Positions 1-46,899 are shown, counted from the first letter of the stretch. The stretch is 64,000 nucleotides of DNA from Escarpia spicata (GCA_963995525.1 OZ023209.1:68043693-68107692); one strand, 5' to 3'. Program-made: numbers and translations. Notes: generated by a model not told the origin, from the sequence alone.

Positions 1-34124
<34,124 letters not shown>

Positions 34125-34321
34125 AACTCTCCTGCACACGATAAACATCAAGCACAACTCGCACAACTCAAGATCAACATTCACATTAATGACATCCACA
34201 ACGTGTTGATAGCATTTATATTAATGATATCTGCAATGAGATTAACTGTACAATTTTTCCTATAACAGAGGTGATGGTTATGAAAGCATTAACATGTTGG
34301 TGGCATACATGATACACATCA

Positions 34322-34510
34322 GACAGCAGTGGCAGAAAGAGACGTCAGACAGCAGTGGCAGAAAGAGACGTCAGACAGCAGTGGCAGAAAGAGACGTCAC
34401 ACAACAGCAAGCGTCAAAAGCTGTGCGTCTACACGAATCAGTAGAGAAGCAAGGGACAGCAAATGTGGCGTGGCGTGGCGTGGCGTGGCGTGGCGTGGCG
34501 TGGCGTGGCA
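34322..34510 (+). repeat. 26-bp triplicate and GTGGC pentamer run in TTC38 3' region
   Basis: Three copies of GACAGCAGTGGCAGAAAGAG-ACGTCA at 34322-34400, then about nine copies of TGGCG at 34464-34509. Lies in the probable TTC38 3' UTR. Confidence 0.85.
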
Positions 34511-34768
34511 TATGTAGTATTTAGCGTCAGGGAATACGTCGCGCAGTGACAAAGCGCAACATCAAATTCAAATGCTATATATATATATATATACCACTGA
34601 CTACAACCTTTGTAGTGATAACGTAATTATGAATTATAATATGCAGCTTTAATAACACTTTATATCTAAAATGCAGTTCTTGAATATATTGCATTATGCC
34701 TTAATTGGAGACACGGCAAAGACAACATTTACATGGCAGACACTAAATACTTATAGAAGCTGGGATGC

Positions 34769-34839
34769 AATAAATTTGCTTTTTTAAGGCAAATAGGCAG
34801 TTTTTAGTTAGCAGTATAATGTAGTTGTGTTGCAATAAA
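34769..34839 (+). promoter_or_regulatory. Candidate TTC38 polyadenylation signals (AATAAA x2)
   Basis: AATAAA hexamers at 34769-34774 and 34834-34839, about 650-715 bases after the TTC38 stop. They are the first plausible poly(A) signals I noticed in that stretch. The assignment is inference, because a shorter 3' UTR using a variant signal is possible. Confidence 0.4.
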
Positions 34840-35059
34840 CTGTTATGGAAATAACAAATCCTCCTTTGGACAGGCTGTTAATGGTCATTTGGCCGAACTC
34901 TATCATAACCTCAATAATTACATGACGTAAACAAACCGGAATGTTGCACCATCTCCAGCTAGCTAAACAGCATTTGGCTGTGCGTGCGCGTGTGTAGTAA
35001 TATTTTCTCCAAAGATGAGTCGGGCTACTTTGTCACCCAACAATCCTATGCAAAAAATC
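34840..35059. other. Intergenic, no gene seen
   Basis: No recognisable coding or RNA feature. Confidence 0.5.
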
Positions 35060-35278
35060 ATCTCCCTAGTTTCCCTCCCTCTCTCGCTCCCTCTGTCTCT
35101 AGTCTCTCCTCTCTCTCTCCCCCTCCCTCCCGCTCCCTCTGTCTATAGTCTCTCTCCCCCTCCCTCCCTGTCTCTCTCCCTCCTCCCGCTCCCTCTGTCT
35201 CTAGTCTCTCCTCTCCCTGTCTCTCTCCCTCTATCTCTAGTCTCTCTCCCCCTCCCCCCCTCGCTCCCTCCCATAGAC
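35060..35278 (+). repeat. CT-rich low-complexity tract
   Basis: Pyrimidine-rich repeats of CCCTCTGTCTCTAGTCTCTC with length variants. Open frames over it are compositional. Confidence 0.9.
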
Positions 35279-37660
35279 ACATACTGACTGTCTACAGCGG
35301 GTCACCAAATAGCGTGACTCGTTGGCAAACGAAGAAGGAGTCGCTTTTCGTAAACTATGGATTGTCATTCAGACGCACTCGTATCATCAGTTGGAAGTTG
35401 TCGTATTAGCTGTAGGCGATCACCTGTGTAGCAAATCCATTACTTAGTGTATTAGTAGCCAGAGGACGAGATGCATTTAATTGTGCAAACAAAGCAGCAA
35501 TCATTGTAAAAGCCCGTTTAAATATATTTCACTACTAGCGGCTAGTTGCAAGTAGTAACCACGAAATATACAAAAACCAATGAGCGTTCGCATACAATTC
35601 GCGCCTAGTAGCGTTGACGTTATTGAAGCTAGGAGTGAGTAACCGCTACTAGCTACTAAGCTGATGTTTGCCAAAGTATTGCTACTAGCCACTAGTAAAC
35701 TACTCGATACAACGAAGTTCTTATAATATCAAAAGTCACTTCTCGCTGTTTTTCTTTTGACAAGTACACAGCGATGATGGACTTAAATAGATAGTAGAAT
35801 GTAACTTCAACGACAAACTGACACTGGAGCCAGACATCACGCAGACCTAGGCTAGTTAACACATAGTCCAGGCAAACTAAGGTTTCACTTCGAACAAATT
35901 TAATATATTTTTGGGGTTTCTATGAGGTCTCCAGAATACCATAAAAGTTCTAAGAAATACCCGCATAAATCCCATGTGGCCGCCATAAATCAAAATCTTG
36001 CCATATCTTTGTTGTCAGCTGACATATTTTAGTAATTTTTCATTCAAACAAGTAGCTTTGGACACAAGGATGTCTTTGGAATATAATATAATTGGGTGAT
36101 TAGCTCATTTGCATAAATCCAATATGGCCTCCACATAGCAACATTTTCCAATATATTTACCATGAAACAGGGCCGTGTTAAGGTACGGCAGACAGGGCAG
36201 TTGCACAACACTGAACATATGCGTTGATTTGCTGAACAAACACTTAATTGGCTGTTTACCAACCCCTGCCACAATCCTTGATTTACATCAATACCTCCGA
36301 ACAAATGAACACGGTATCTCGTGTTCCTATGCTGAGATGAGGATATATGAACGGAGGGCAGCTGTTTCCTAAGAAACTGAAATGTCCGGGTATACGCAAG
36401 GGTATTTTGAAGAAAAAAATATCGCAGACAATGCAGACCACGGAACTGTCCACGAAATATAAATAATTGCTGCTGTTACACCACGAATACAAGCTCCAGG
36501 TGAACCCGTTCCCGGAGTGCATGCTTTGGACATTGCTGCTGTTGGCCGCATGAACGTGGACAGTGTTGACAATTGTCCGAAACGTGGACAGCGTTGACAA
36601 TTGTCCGATCACAGCCAGATGAATGTGATCTCCATTGCATGGTCCTCAGGCTCAGGTTTTCACATGACGATGAATTTCCTGGGAAGCATTGGGCACCTAT
36701 CAAGTACCGTCTATGTGCTGATTTTCTTATCGGACGGTTCGGCCAGCAAACGAGTTAACACTCGCACGTGGTTACTCCGTTGTGCTGGTGATGTGCATCT
36801 ACAAGAGGTCCGGATAAATCAGCTGGTTTGACTGGTGGAGTAGTAGTGGACTGTAGGCAGCACATTCCATGATAGCTGGATTGGTCGTTTTTTGTCTGTT
36901 TTAGCAACAATAAAGGTTGTCTGATGCGGCATGCACGTCAACAACTTTGGGAGGAGAATGATGCCATTGACTCGGTGTGATGTTCCTCCTCCAATCAGCG
37001 ATTCCTATTGCCTATTGATGTTGTCGAACACCAACGCTGCTGGAACGGAGTGAGGTATATATTCGGAAGGAAGTGAACGTAATTACTGTTAGTACTTATT
37101 AGTGTATCAATACACCGCGCCTGGTCACATTTTCCAGAACCAAATAAGGGCACCCGTGCCCGAGATGCTTCAGGAATTTGATTACCTCAATCTTGCCTGT
37201 GAAAGTGTTCATAATTCACAGAAGTAACATGATGGACGACACCATGCAAACCTGCCAAAACCGTTATAGCAGTTATAACATCCTGGGTTTTGGCCATGCC
37301 AACCTATTAACTCGAGCAGAACCGCCGTCACTTGCACCGAGGAAGACGTGAAGAAATGTGTGTAGAGTTGGCGGAATAGTAACATAATTAGTTTCTCAGT
37401 TCGAAATATTATTACCGCTGCCTCAAAATAATTCGAGGCATTCTCTCTGTATTTTACATACAATAGTTCTTGGAATATATTTTAGTTAACTAGAAGTTAC
37501 GCCTAGTTACCTGGTGTAACTGGACAGAAGAACATGCTAAAGAAAGGACGTTTAAAATTGACTAGCAAAACGTCCGACACATTAAGGGATACCTTGGGAG
37601 TTTACAGTCGTGATAGTTGTATTTACCAACTTTTACAAAACACAATTCATAGTTACATAA
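35279..37660. other. Intergenic; possible small inverted-repeat element at 35531-35701
   Basis: ACTACTAGCGGCTAGTTGCA (35531) and GCTACTAGCCACTAGTAAAC (35681-35700) form 21-bp imperfect inverted ends (17 of 21), compatible with a MITE but not proven. A 30-bp tandem duplication (ACGTGGACAGTGTTGACAAT and ACGTGGACAGCGTTGACAAT, followed in each by TGTCCGA) lies near 36553-36608. I see no gene in the rest. Confidence 0.35.
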
Positions 37661-37667
37661 AAAAAAA

Positions 37668-38722
37668 CACAACGAGCTTGTAGATAGGTACCTACTCGTT
37701 TGTTCAGAACCACAACGAGCTTGTAGATATGTACCTACTCGTTGTTTGTTCAGAACCACAACGAGCTTGTAGATAGGTACCTCCTCGTTGTTTGTTCAGA
37801 ACCACAACGAACTTGTAGATAGGTACCTACTCGTTGTTTGTTCAGAACCACAACGAGCTTGTAGATATGTACCTACTCGTTGTTTGTTCAGAACCACAAC
37901 GAGCTTGTAGATAGGTACCTACTCGTTGTTTGTTCAGAACCACAACGAGCTTGTAGATATGTACCTCCTCGTTGTTTGTTCAGAACCACAACGAGCTTGT
38001 AGATATGTACCTACTCGTTGTTTGTTCAGAACCACAACGAGCTTGTAGATAGGTACCTCCTCGTTGTTTGTTCAGAACCACAACGAGCTTGTAGATATGT
38101 ACCTACTTGTTGTTTGTTCAGAACCACAACGAGCTTGTAGATAGGTACCTACTTGTTGTTTGTTCAGAACCACAACGAGCTTGTAGATATGTACCTACTC
38201 GTTGTTTGTTCAGAACCACAACGAGCTTGTAGATAGGTACCTACTCGTTGTTTGTTCAGAACCACAACGAGCTTGTAGATAGGTACCTCCTCGTTGTTTG
38301 TTCAGAACCACAACGAGCTTGTAGATATGTACCTACTCGTTGTTTGTTCAGAACCACAACGAGCTTGTAGATAGGTACCTCCTCGTTGTTTGTTCAGAAC
38401 CACAACGAGCTTGTAGATATGTACCTACTTGTTGTTTGTTCAGAACCACAACGAGCTTGTAGATAGGTACCTCCTCGTTGTTTGTTCAGAACCACAACGA
38501 GCTTGTAGATATGTACCTACTCGTTGTTTGTTCAGAACCACAACGAGCTTGTAGATAGGTACCTCCTCGTTGTTTGTTCAGAACCACAACGAGCTTGTAG
38601 ATATGTACCTACTTGTTGTTTGTTCAGAACCACAACGAGCTTGTAGATATGTACCTACTCGTTGTTTGTTCAGAACCACAACGAGCTTGTAGATAGGTAC
38701 CTACTCGTTGTTTGTTCAGAAC
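37668..38722 (+). repeat. 46-bp minisatellite, about 23 copies
   Basis: Unit ACAACGAGCTTGTAGATAGG, TACCTACTCGTTGTTTGTTC, AGAACC. Each unit contains a near inverted repeat (AACGAGCTTGTAGATA / TACCTACTCGTT). G/T and A/C variants alternate almost every other copy, which suggests a dimeric higher-order unit. Confidence 0.92.
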
Positions 38723-39371
38723 AAAGAAGGTCGGAGTTAATGTGAAGTTCATCTCCATCGATCGACCCTAGTAGAGATAGTGTAGAATTGTCAAATACTG
38801 TTCGCATTGCGACGTCTAGACTGAAGGTAGACATCAGCGTATTGTGCCAGTGACTATTTCATGATGCCAAGTCCATTACGCAGGAACTATTTTCCTCAAG
38901 TATTTTCCGCGTGCGCATAATTCGTGCACGCACATATCGTCTTATGTTCCGCACAATTGATTTATCCCACAATACGTGATAAACTTGAGATATATATAAA
39001 CGTTTGGAAACAGATTATGTGCATAGCAATACGTAATTGCCGATCATATCACTTGATTTACATATGTTATTGAATTTATATAGACTCGAAGGCAGAAGTT
39101 TACACATACCAATAGGCTAATGGTCAGCGCGGCTTCTGAAGTATAGGTACTAGGATAATAAATCGTATCAAAAATAGATAAGCCAGCGAAAAATGAACAA
39201 CTCAGAACACATCCAAATCATGAATTCTACGGTCGCTAGCACACTCACGGCTCAACCTTTCCCGACGATCTTGATATTATATGAAAGGATGCACTTTTTG
39301 TTATTCTAGCGTCATCTAGATGTTCAGGTAACCGATCAAAGAACACCGATAAATGGACCTACAATCATGTC
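38723..39371. other. Intergenic, no gene seen
   Basis: No recognisable feature. Confidence 0.5.
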
Positions 39372-39799
39372 GTTTTCGGTGTTCTGTACGGTTCCGAACG
39401 ATGTTGGCGGCGGGTACTCAGTACACTAATCTTCCGATTGCGGCGCTGTTTTCCTCATTTGCATATGTTCAGACATGCGCACTTCACCATTTCTTGATTT
39501 CATGTTATAAGCTCCACTCACTTTTAAACGGTGACGAAACTGATGTGCTTTGATCGCAGCGAAACAGTCGGCGTGTCGTCACAATAACGTTCGCCACCCA
39601 ATGGATCTAAATTCGTTGCGTTGGTTGGTTGATATATGTGATTGTGACGTCACGCCTACTTCGCGTATGTCATTTTAGCAGCCGTTTGAAAGTGAGTGGA
39701 GCTTATACCATGAAATCAGATAGTGGTGCCTCAATCGGTAGATTGGTGAACTGTGTCGACGAAATAACATCGTTCGCAGTGTCTAAGACACCGAAACCG
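39372..39799. repeat. Diverged fold-back (inverted repeat) element
   Basis: 39485-39531 (GATTTCATGTTATAAGCTCC, ACTCACTTTTAAACGG) is the reverse complement of 39682-39729 with few mismatches. Weaker pairing continues outward to GTTTTCGGTG (39372) opposite CACCGAAACC (39799). The spacer is about 150 bp. No transposase. Confidence 0.6.
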
Positions 39800-39840
39800 G
39801 CACCGTTGTATTATCTATTTTTGGTAGTACATATATGTTT

Positions 39841-42770
39841 ATAATAATAATAATATTTATTTTTATAGAGCGCAATTTCCAAAAAAATGCTCAGAGCGCT
39901 GTACAAGAAGCTAATATCATAGAACATTAAAATTTAGCAAAGGTATGTGCACAATAGATATAAAATACAAATTTGATATAATAATTATAAAAACAGAACA
40001 ATTTTATTTAATTCACAAAAAATAGATAAATATATATATATATATAAAGCTGTTATTTAAACATTATTAAGATATATAAGATACTTTATGTATATATATA
40101 ATAAATAATATATATAATATTTACATATATGCAATCATGGGTAGATAAATAAAATATAAGTTTAGGAGTAAAATGTCAAAGAAAGTAAAATGTCAACAGT
40201 ATTCCACTTTGAACATGTGCGTTTTCAGAGTCCGTTTGAACAGTGTTAGGTTTCCACTACATTTTATGTGAAATGGCAGCAGATTCCATAATCGAGGTCC
40301 TATCACTTCGAATGCACGATCACCAAAACTAACAAGCTTCGTTCGCGGCACGTGTAGCAGATATTGTTGGGACGAACGTGTGCGCCCTGCAGAGCACTGT
40401 CTCTTCAGCATGTTCTCCAGGTACAATGGTCCGGTGCCGTTCAGACATCGATACACATGCATAAGAATCTTGAATTCGATTCGACATTTCACAGGTAGCC
40501 AGTGCAGTTCTTTCAGGATTGGGGTAATGTGATCTCGGCGAGGTGTAAGAGTAATGATTCTTGCTGCCATGTTTTGAATGCGTTGGAGTTTATTCAAATG
40601 TTCAAGTGGTAGTCCAGCAAGCAGCGCATTCCCATAATCCAGTTTGGACATGACGAAGGCGTGGACTAAAGATTTCGTCGCATCTAAGGTAAGGTAACGT
40701 CTGATACGGCTAATGTTGTGTAGGTGCATGTAGGCTGTTCGGCAGATGGCACATACATGGTTCGCCATGCCAAGGGATGAGTCGAATATGACGCCAAGGT
40801 TACGAACATTAGATGATGCGCTCAGAGTTGCATCACCGATGATTATGCGGATATCCTTCATCAGTGGCAACTTGTGCTTGGTGCCGAATACCACGACATC
40901 CGTCTTCTGGTCGTTTAGCTTCAGTGAATTGGACCGCAACCATTCCCCTATATGCTCAAGGCAATTACACAGATTGTCTATTGAATTCACTTGGTCATCT
41001 CCGCCGGGACAAAACGAGACGTAAAGTTGCGTGTCGTCTGCATAAAAATGATAGTCCACCCTGAATTTCTTGATGATGTCGCCGAGCGGTGAGATATATG
41101 CCGTAAAAAGCAACGGCCCAAGCACAGAGCCTTGCGGCACGCCAAACAGCACAGGTATTGGTGAAGATTTGTCACTGCCAATACGCACGAGCTGCCGCCG
41201 TCCGGACAAGTACGATCTAAACCACTCGAGCGCAGCGCCTGTCACACCAAATCTACGAGTCAATCTACGCAGCAGAATGGCGTGGTCAATGGTATCGAAG
41301 GCTGCGGTCAAGTCAAGCATGACTAGAACAACAACGTGGCCTCGGTCGACTGCAGACAGAATGTCACTATGCACTTTAAGTAGAGCAGTTTCAGTGGAGT
41401 GATGTTGTCGATATGCGGATAGAAACTGGTTGTGCCAATTATTCTTTTGCATGTGGTCGCCAAGCTGCTTTGCTACAACGCGCTCAAGCACTTTCGAGAC
41501 AAATGCCAGATTGGAGACAGGTCGATAGTTTTGCACCAGATTTGGATTTAGTCCATTCTTCTTTATTAATGGCGATATGTAACTGGTCTTATATTGACCA
41601 GGAACGACAGACGATTACAGTGATTGCATAATTATGCGTGACACGATCGGAAGAAGTTCATCAATTGATTCCCTCACTAGCCAAGTCGGTGCTGGGTCAA
41701 GGTCACACGATTTTGGTGGTGCGTCCATGACGATTTTATTTATAGATTCTGTTGTTGGCATGGAGAACAATGACAGTTCACATGTGCAGTGGTTGTCCAG
41801 CGTTCTAGCATTAGTACTCGTCAACTTGCTACGGATATGGCTTGTCTTCTCAGCGAAGAACGTTGCGAATCTCTCCGCCAATTCAGAATTCGAATCATGT
41901 GTCGGAAGCTCTGTGTTATTATTTCTGTGAAGAAGAGTGTTCGCAGCAGCAAACAACTGTTTCTGGTCATTTCCAATGTCCCGGATTTTTTCGGAATAGA
42001 AAGTAGTCTTGGCATGTAGCAGCATATCATTTATCAGCTTGCATTGTTCACGAAACATTTGTAGATGAACTTCCAGTTTGGATTTCCGCCATGTTCGTTC
42101 TCGCCGCCTTCTCTCTTGTTTGGCGTCGCGCAGATCATCGTTATACCAGGCTGTATCTGGTCTCAGTCGGACGCACTTTTCTAGCAAAGGGGCGTGTGTA
42201 TCAACGAGATTCATAAGAGTAGCGTCGTAGAGGCTGACCAATTCATAAACACTTAGTGACTCGAGATCTTCAGGTCTAAACACGGGAATGTCTTGTCGAA
42301 ATATATACGCATTTATTGCGCGTAACTTCCGATATTTTGTTTTCGTAAGTGCCGCACGATTTCTAGCAGCACTGATGGTGAAGTTAACAGCAGAGTGGTC
42401 AGAGAGTCCTATGTCTGTGATAACGACATTGCGAATGAGGTGTTCGTCCGTGCAGCGAGTCAGTAGCACATCCAGTGTATGTCCCTTCCTATGGGTGGAT
42501 CCATGCACGTGCATCGTCATACCTGTTGACTGGATAGAACTTGTGAGTCGTCTTGCAGATTTATCAAAGTTCCTGCCGAATGTAGTTACTGTCGGAATCA
42601 AACAATAGTGCTTAATCCCCGCTGTTGTTCCTCGGTGGGTTTTTGGCACGGAACAAATCTTCAATGACCGAAGCGTTTGTAGAGTCTTCAGTGGAATCGT
42701 TAGTTTGGCCCTCAATGCAACGAGCCCGATGGCACGCAGTTCTTGACCGGTGAAAGCCAGCATGTTTACA
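39841..42770 (-). mobile_element. CR1/L2-type LINE, 5' incomplete and internally deleted
   Basis: The minus-strand 3' end carries a GCGCTCTATAAAAATAAATA and ATTATTATT tail (plus strand from 39841), as in CR1/L2-type elements. The ORF2-like frame runs 42763 to 40193 with one stop. The N-terminal ~55 residues look like the start of ORF2 (KTHRGTTAGI motif) and are fused directly to the end of the endonuclease domain (GHTLDVLLTR, GLSDHSAVNF), so most of the endonuclease is missing. I saw no target-site duplication. Confidence 0.82.
40193..42763 (-). pseudogene. LINE ORF2: endonuclease remnant, reverse transcriptase, C-terminal domain; one internal stop
   Basis: Reverse transcriptase motifs in order: NYRPVSNLAFVSKVLERVVA (finger), MLDLTAAFDTIDHAILL (motif A), FGVPQGSVLGPLLF (motif B), YHFYADDTQLY (motif C, YADD at 41033-41044), SLKLNDQKTDVVVF (motif D) and a C-terminal domain with LHWLPVKCRIEFKIL and RLWNLLP. 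It ends in FKVEYC. A single in-frame TAA at 41615-41617 separates it from the endonuclease part, and the rest is open in the same frame. That makes this the youngest-looking LINE in the window. The fused N-terminus lacks most catalytic endonuclease residues, so it should not move on its own. Confidence 0.85.
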
Positions 42771-43299
42771 CTCTGTTAAGTGTCAACACTGATTTAACAA
42801 TGGGAATGTGATACAGTGTTCCTACCCAAGTTTAGTCATGCAGCAAATTGTCACATTGCACAACATGGTATAAATGTTGTTGAATCGGCAGACCCTTTGT
42901 GAAGGACGCGCAACGATGACTTAAACGTGTTTGGTGACCTGCATCGACGTCTGGCAGGCGTGTCTGATATACAGCGTCACGGTTGAAAACATAGAAGCAC
43001 TGCAGCTTTAAAACACTAAAATCGCACAAAATAAGTACAATCCGTGTAATATCGGTGAACCATCGTACCGTCCAAGAGTTCATGTGTAACTTAGAACTAA
43101 ACTCTCCACGCACATATAAGAATAGATATAGATAATTATGTAAAGACACGAGACGATCTGTATGGCGGCAGCACAAAGCGCACACCCACTTGCTTTATGT
43201 ATTGCCACAAACGTTCATGCAAATCTGCCAAAACTGTTTTGCTGTAAGAGGTAAATGAAGTCTATATGAGTACGCACGTGATGTGTAGGCGAGGTTAAC
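42771..43299. other. Intergenic, no gene seen
   Basis: No recognisable feature. Confidence 0.45.
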
Positions 43300-43690
43300 A
43301 CACGCAAACAAGCTCAACCCGGCCCTACATGACTGCTGCCGAATCATAACGGGTTGCCTGAAACCAACCTCACTGACAGCATACACCTGCTGGCAGGCAT
43401 AGCCCCACCGGACATCAGGCGGACTGTTGCTAGCAACACAGAAAGAACAAGACATGAAACTGACACAAAACATCAACTACACAACAACGTGCCTGCTACG
43501 CGCCGATTGAAGTCACGGAAAGGCTTCATGAATAACACGACACCGCTCAACTCATCGCTCAACTAGACATGTGGGAAACGCGACTGCAAGAAAGTTACAC
43601 ACGTGTACACACGTGTACACACGTAGACCTGGCCGTCCTCACGGACCGGGCTAAGACATGCGCCAAGAAATGGCAACAAATCGTGTGAGG
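43300..43690 (+). mobile_element. LINE C-terminal fragment (LAGIAPPDIRR family)
   Basis: Plus-strand frames read LNPALHDCCRIITGCLKPT, then (frameshift) IHLLAGIAPPDIRRTVASNT, ERTRHETDTKHQLHNN, ATRRLKSRKGF, TTPLNSSLN, and (frameshift) MWETRLQESY-like sequence. This post-RT C-terminal segment is common in jockey-like LINEs of invertebrates. Decayed by at least two frameshifts. Confidence 0.6.
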
Positions 43691-44219
43691 GATACAATGA
43701 GAAGAAGAACATATATTCGTATCCGCGTGTACAGACACTTGATGGTGGTACGTTTATATTTTGACGTGCCGACAAAATATAGAAGGAGCACAGAAGGCAT
43801 ATCAAATCGCAGAGATATATATCCCGTTGCACAATGTTTAATAAGAAAGTAAAACAATGGGTCATTTATGTTTTTAAAACATTACCAAAGCTGAAGTAAA
43901 AAGTACTTTTTTGCGTTTTCCTTGACATTTCCCCCTATATTTATCCCAATAATGATAACAGACAGATTATATTAGTATTGCCGTACTCGGAATTTTATGA
44001 TGAGATTTTTTTTATACAATATTAAGATCACATTAAGATGACATCGGACACCACAGATATTGATGTAATTGAAAGTCATAGTGGGAATTAGTCCCGCAGT
44101 GTGAGAAACACCTTCAATATTTGCAGTATTGGCTTATGAACTGATGCAAAATCGGCATACGTGTACCTGCTAATGATGCCTAATCTGCCAGAAATACACC
44201 GAGATATCCACCAGAAATT
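43691..44219. other. Intergenic, no gene seen
   Basis: No recognisable feature; AT-rich. Confidence 0.45.
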
Positions 44220-45020
44220 TGAAGATGGATAACATGACGTGAGGCGCTGTGACAGGTATCGGACAAGACTGTCTACAGATCTCACCACTGAGAAAGTGAG
44301 CCAAGAACGGTGAAAACATATGGAGGCCTGATACGAGGAAAAAGAATGACATACTCCACGCATGTTATAGGTTTTTCCATGCCAGCACATGCAAATATCA
44401 ACGAGGACATGCAGACATTCAGCGGTACCTTCTATGAGACCAGTGACCAGTACATGGACACGCAATACACAAACAACCAAGAGATGTCAGTGACACCATG
44501 GATCTGATCAGCTATCTAAGTGAGAGAGTTCCATTTGATCATAAACCCTCATTGTTCAGCATTGTCCATGGAATGACAGCATAGGAAGGAGTCAATGTTG
44601 GAAGATCAAGTGATGTTGGAGAACGGATTCTAGGATCCGTGGCTAGTAAATCTGTGAAAGAATGCGTCTTCGAGAAAACTGACCAAGAGGTGACACTTGG
44701 ATCCTGGTCTGTAATCAGTTTCAAAGGTGAATCTGTGATGTTTGATCCACAATTAATAATCCAGAGACTGATAACTGCTTGGGAGTGCAGGGAAGATCTA
44801 CCATCACTGATCATTTATGACTTTTGAGGTCATCTCCTGCATTGTTTCAATCATCCTCACTTCCCCTGCTGGTCAACAAGGCAATCCTTGCTTTCTGGAA
44901 GGCCATCAGAGGGTGAACAAGGAAAACACAGTGCACATGTCCAAATACACTCTAGATGGTGGTGCCCCGTCCATTGGACATACGACATCACAACGACACA
45001 CAAGTGGCCAATCATTTTAA
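44220..45020 (+). pseudogene. Decayed copy of an uncharacterised repeat-associated protein family
   Basis: Segments in two or three frames line up with a recurrent, functionally unknown protein I recall from invertebrate genomes: TYGGLIRGKRMTYSTHVIGF, TFSGTFYETSDQYMD, DTMDLISYLSERVPFDHKPS, GVNVGRSSDVGERILGSVAS, KSVKECVFEKTDQEVTL, VMFDPQLIIQRLITAWE, REDLPSL, SPALFQSSSLPLL and TLDGGA. Stops and frameshifts (for example near 44583 and 44827) break it. The family assignment is from pattern memory and the function is unknown. Confidence 0.45.
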
Positions 45021-45200
45021 CGTAGCCGGTCACTCAATATCCGATTTGCGTATTACAGTCTAGGAATCGGGGCCATTTTCTGACGTCGCCTCACTGGAAA
45101 CCATTTACAGACGAAACTGTGAATCAAAATGGATTACAAGAATTAAAACTACGCAGCCAGGGGAACTGAATGTTAGAGAGGACCCTTTTGATATTTTTTT
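45003..45200 (+). pseudogene. Penelope-type GIY-YIG C-terminal tail fragment
   Basis: Frame QVANHFNVAGHSISDLRITV, a TAG, then SLETIYRRNCESKWITRIKT and TQPGELNVREDPF. The HFN-x-x-GHS-x-x-D motif followed by R...ESKWI is the usual end of GIY-YIG domains in Penelope-like elements. It directly abuts the preceding pseudogene. Confidence 0.5.
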
Positions 45201-46899
45201 GTGATTCGCTTCTCCCACCAGGGACGGACAATTGCTAAACTAGCTAAAGCCACCTATAAACTGCTACAAACCGCGTAACCAGAAATACACATGCCGAGAT
45301 TTATAACAGCATTCTCAAAGAAAAAGAATCTGAAAAATATGCTGGTGGCCACCAAATTACAATGAACAATGGACTTCAACAGAACAATGACCTTAGCGCT
45401 TAGGACACTGTGAAACGTCGTCGTGTTAGTGCAATTGTGTAGTTGTTAAGGGGATTAGGCTGCATGTGGGGTTGTCGGGTTGCAGCAGTGCTGGCTCGTA
45501 CGGCTTCACATGTTTCCGTCTCCTGTACAACTATGGTAGGATAAATGTATTTCATGCACAATTTAATGACTTATTTAGATTTTACAGGTTTACCGTCCGA
45601 ACTAATTACTGAATACCCATGTATTAATTATTTTAATAACAGGACACGTGTTTGTGGAGGTGTGGGGTGGTCAGCAGTAGCGGCTCTGTGGACGGCACCA
45701 CAACTTCGCAATCCCGTGTTTACTTTAATTTCAGCACAAATACTTTTTCTATCTTGTAGCGAACCCTCTGTGATTGTATGTGTATACGTATGTTTAAAAA
45801 ATATATGTATTCATCTATGTTATTTAACAGGACAGAGGAAGGTAACCCCCTGTTACTGTCCTCAGCCTTGTCCAATTGGTCATTGTTTAATGTTCAGTGG
45901 CATGGGAATGTAACGGCAGAATGCATCGCTGTGCCATGACTGGATAATCACGCATTCTCGTCTCCGTTGTAGACCGATAGTCGTTATTTAGATGTACCAT
46001 TAATTATACATGTTTTTCTTTTTTAGGTTTATTTAAAAAATACATGGTCAGCAATGTAGTATGGAGTGCTTGCATGGACGGCGCCGTGCATCAAAGTCGA
46101 CAGTTTAAACTGAATTCGCAAAAAAAAATTCCCTCTTCAATGTGGAAGATGACAAGGAAGAGACCACGTTCAACTGCTATAATGGTATCCGCCGCAGTCT
46201 CTCTCTGGCAGAAACCAAATGCATAATGGCATAATCGGCCTTACAAGGGATGATCAAGCCAGGGATACGTGTTGCGTCACATGATTAGAACGATTACGAA
46301 TGTCACATTACTTAAAACCTCCCCTCTTCAATACGGAAGACGACGAGGAAGAGACCACGTTCAACTGCTCTAACTGTATCTGCCACGGATGAAGAATGGA
46401 AGCGTGACGCTGATGACACAAAGAAGCGTGTCACAAAGTTATTGGTGTGTTCAGGTGTGTTTTTGCTCCTGTCGACGGAGTTACTTTCCTGTCAAGTGTA
46501 TGTATGTCAGCAATATCGTCGCTGACTCCATACAGGAGCCTACAGCAGAGGCAGAAACCGGAATAACCCACAGAGTAACGACTTGCCTTTAATACCTATG
46601 ACAACGAAATACTCTGCTCCAAATGACGTGGTTAATAGTCAACTCATCTAACAGATAAAGACAAAGAAACACAGTAGGTTATCATCACCGTGAAGCAACG
46701 ACTTGTTGAAGAAGCTACATGATTTCATGACGCAACTATGAAGCAACGTTCATATACCTTTGAAACTACACAATGTACAAAACATCACCAAAGTTGACAG
46801 AAAGCTGTTAAAGCAATAGGTCAACGGTGTCACTACTGGACGAATAGTGGAAATGGTGAATACCACGAAGCTTTAGCTATCCCCAGTCCCGCTGTCTAT
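45201..46899. other. Intergenic with one short duplicated segment
   Basis: Two ~70-bp diverged direct repeats (CCTCTTCAATGTGGAAGATG at 46127 and CCTCTTCAATACGGAAGACG at 46322, each continuing with GAAGAGACCACGTTCAACTG). I recognise no gene. The 122-codon frame at 45545 has no known motif. Confidence 0.4.
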
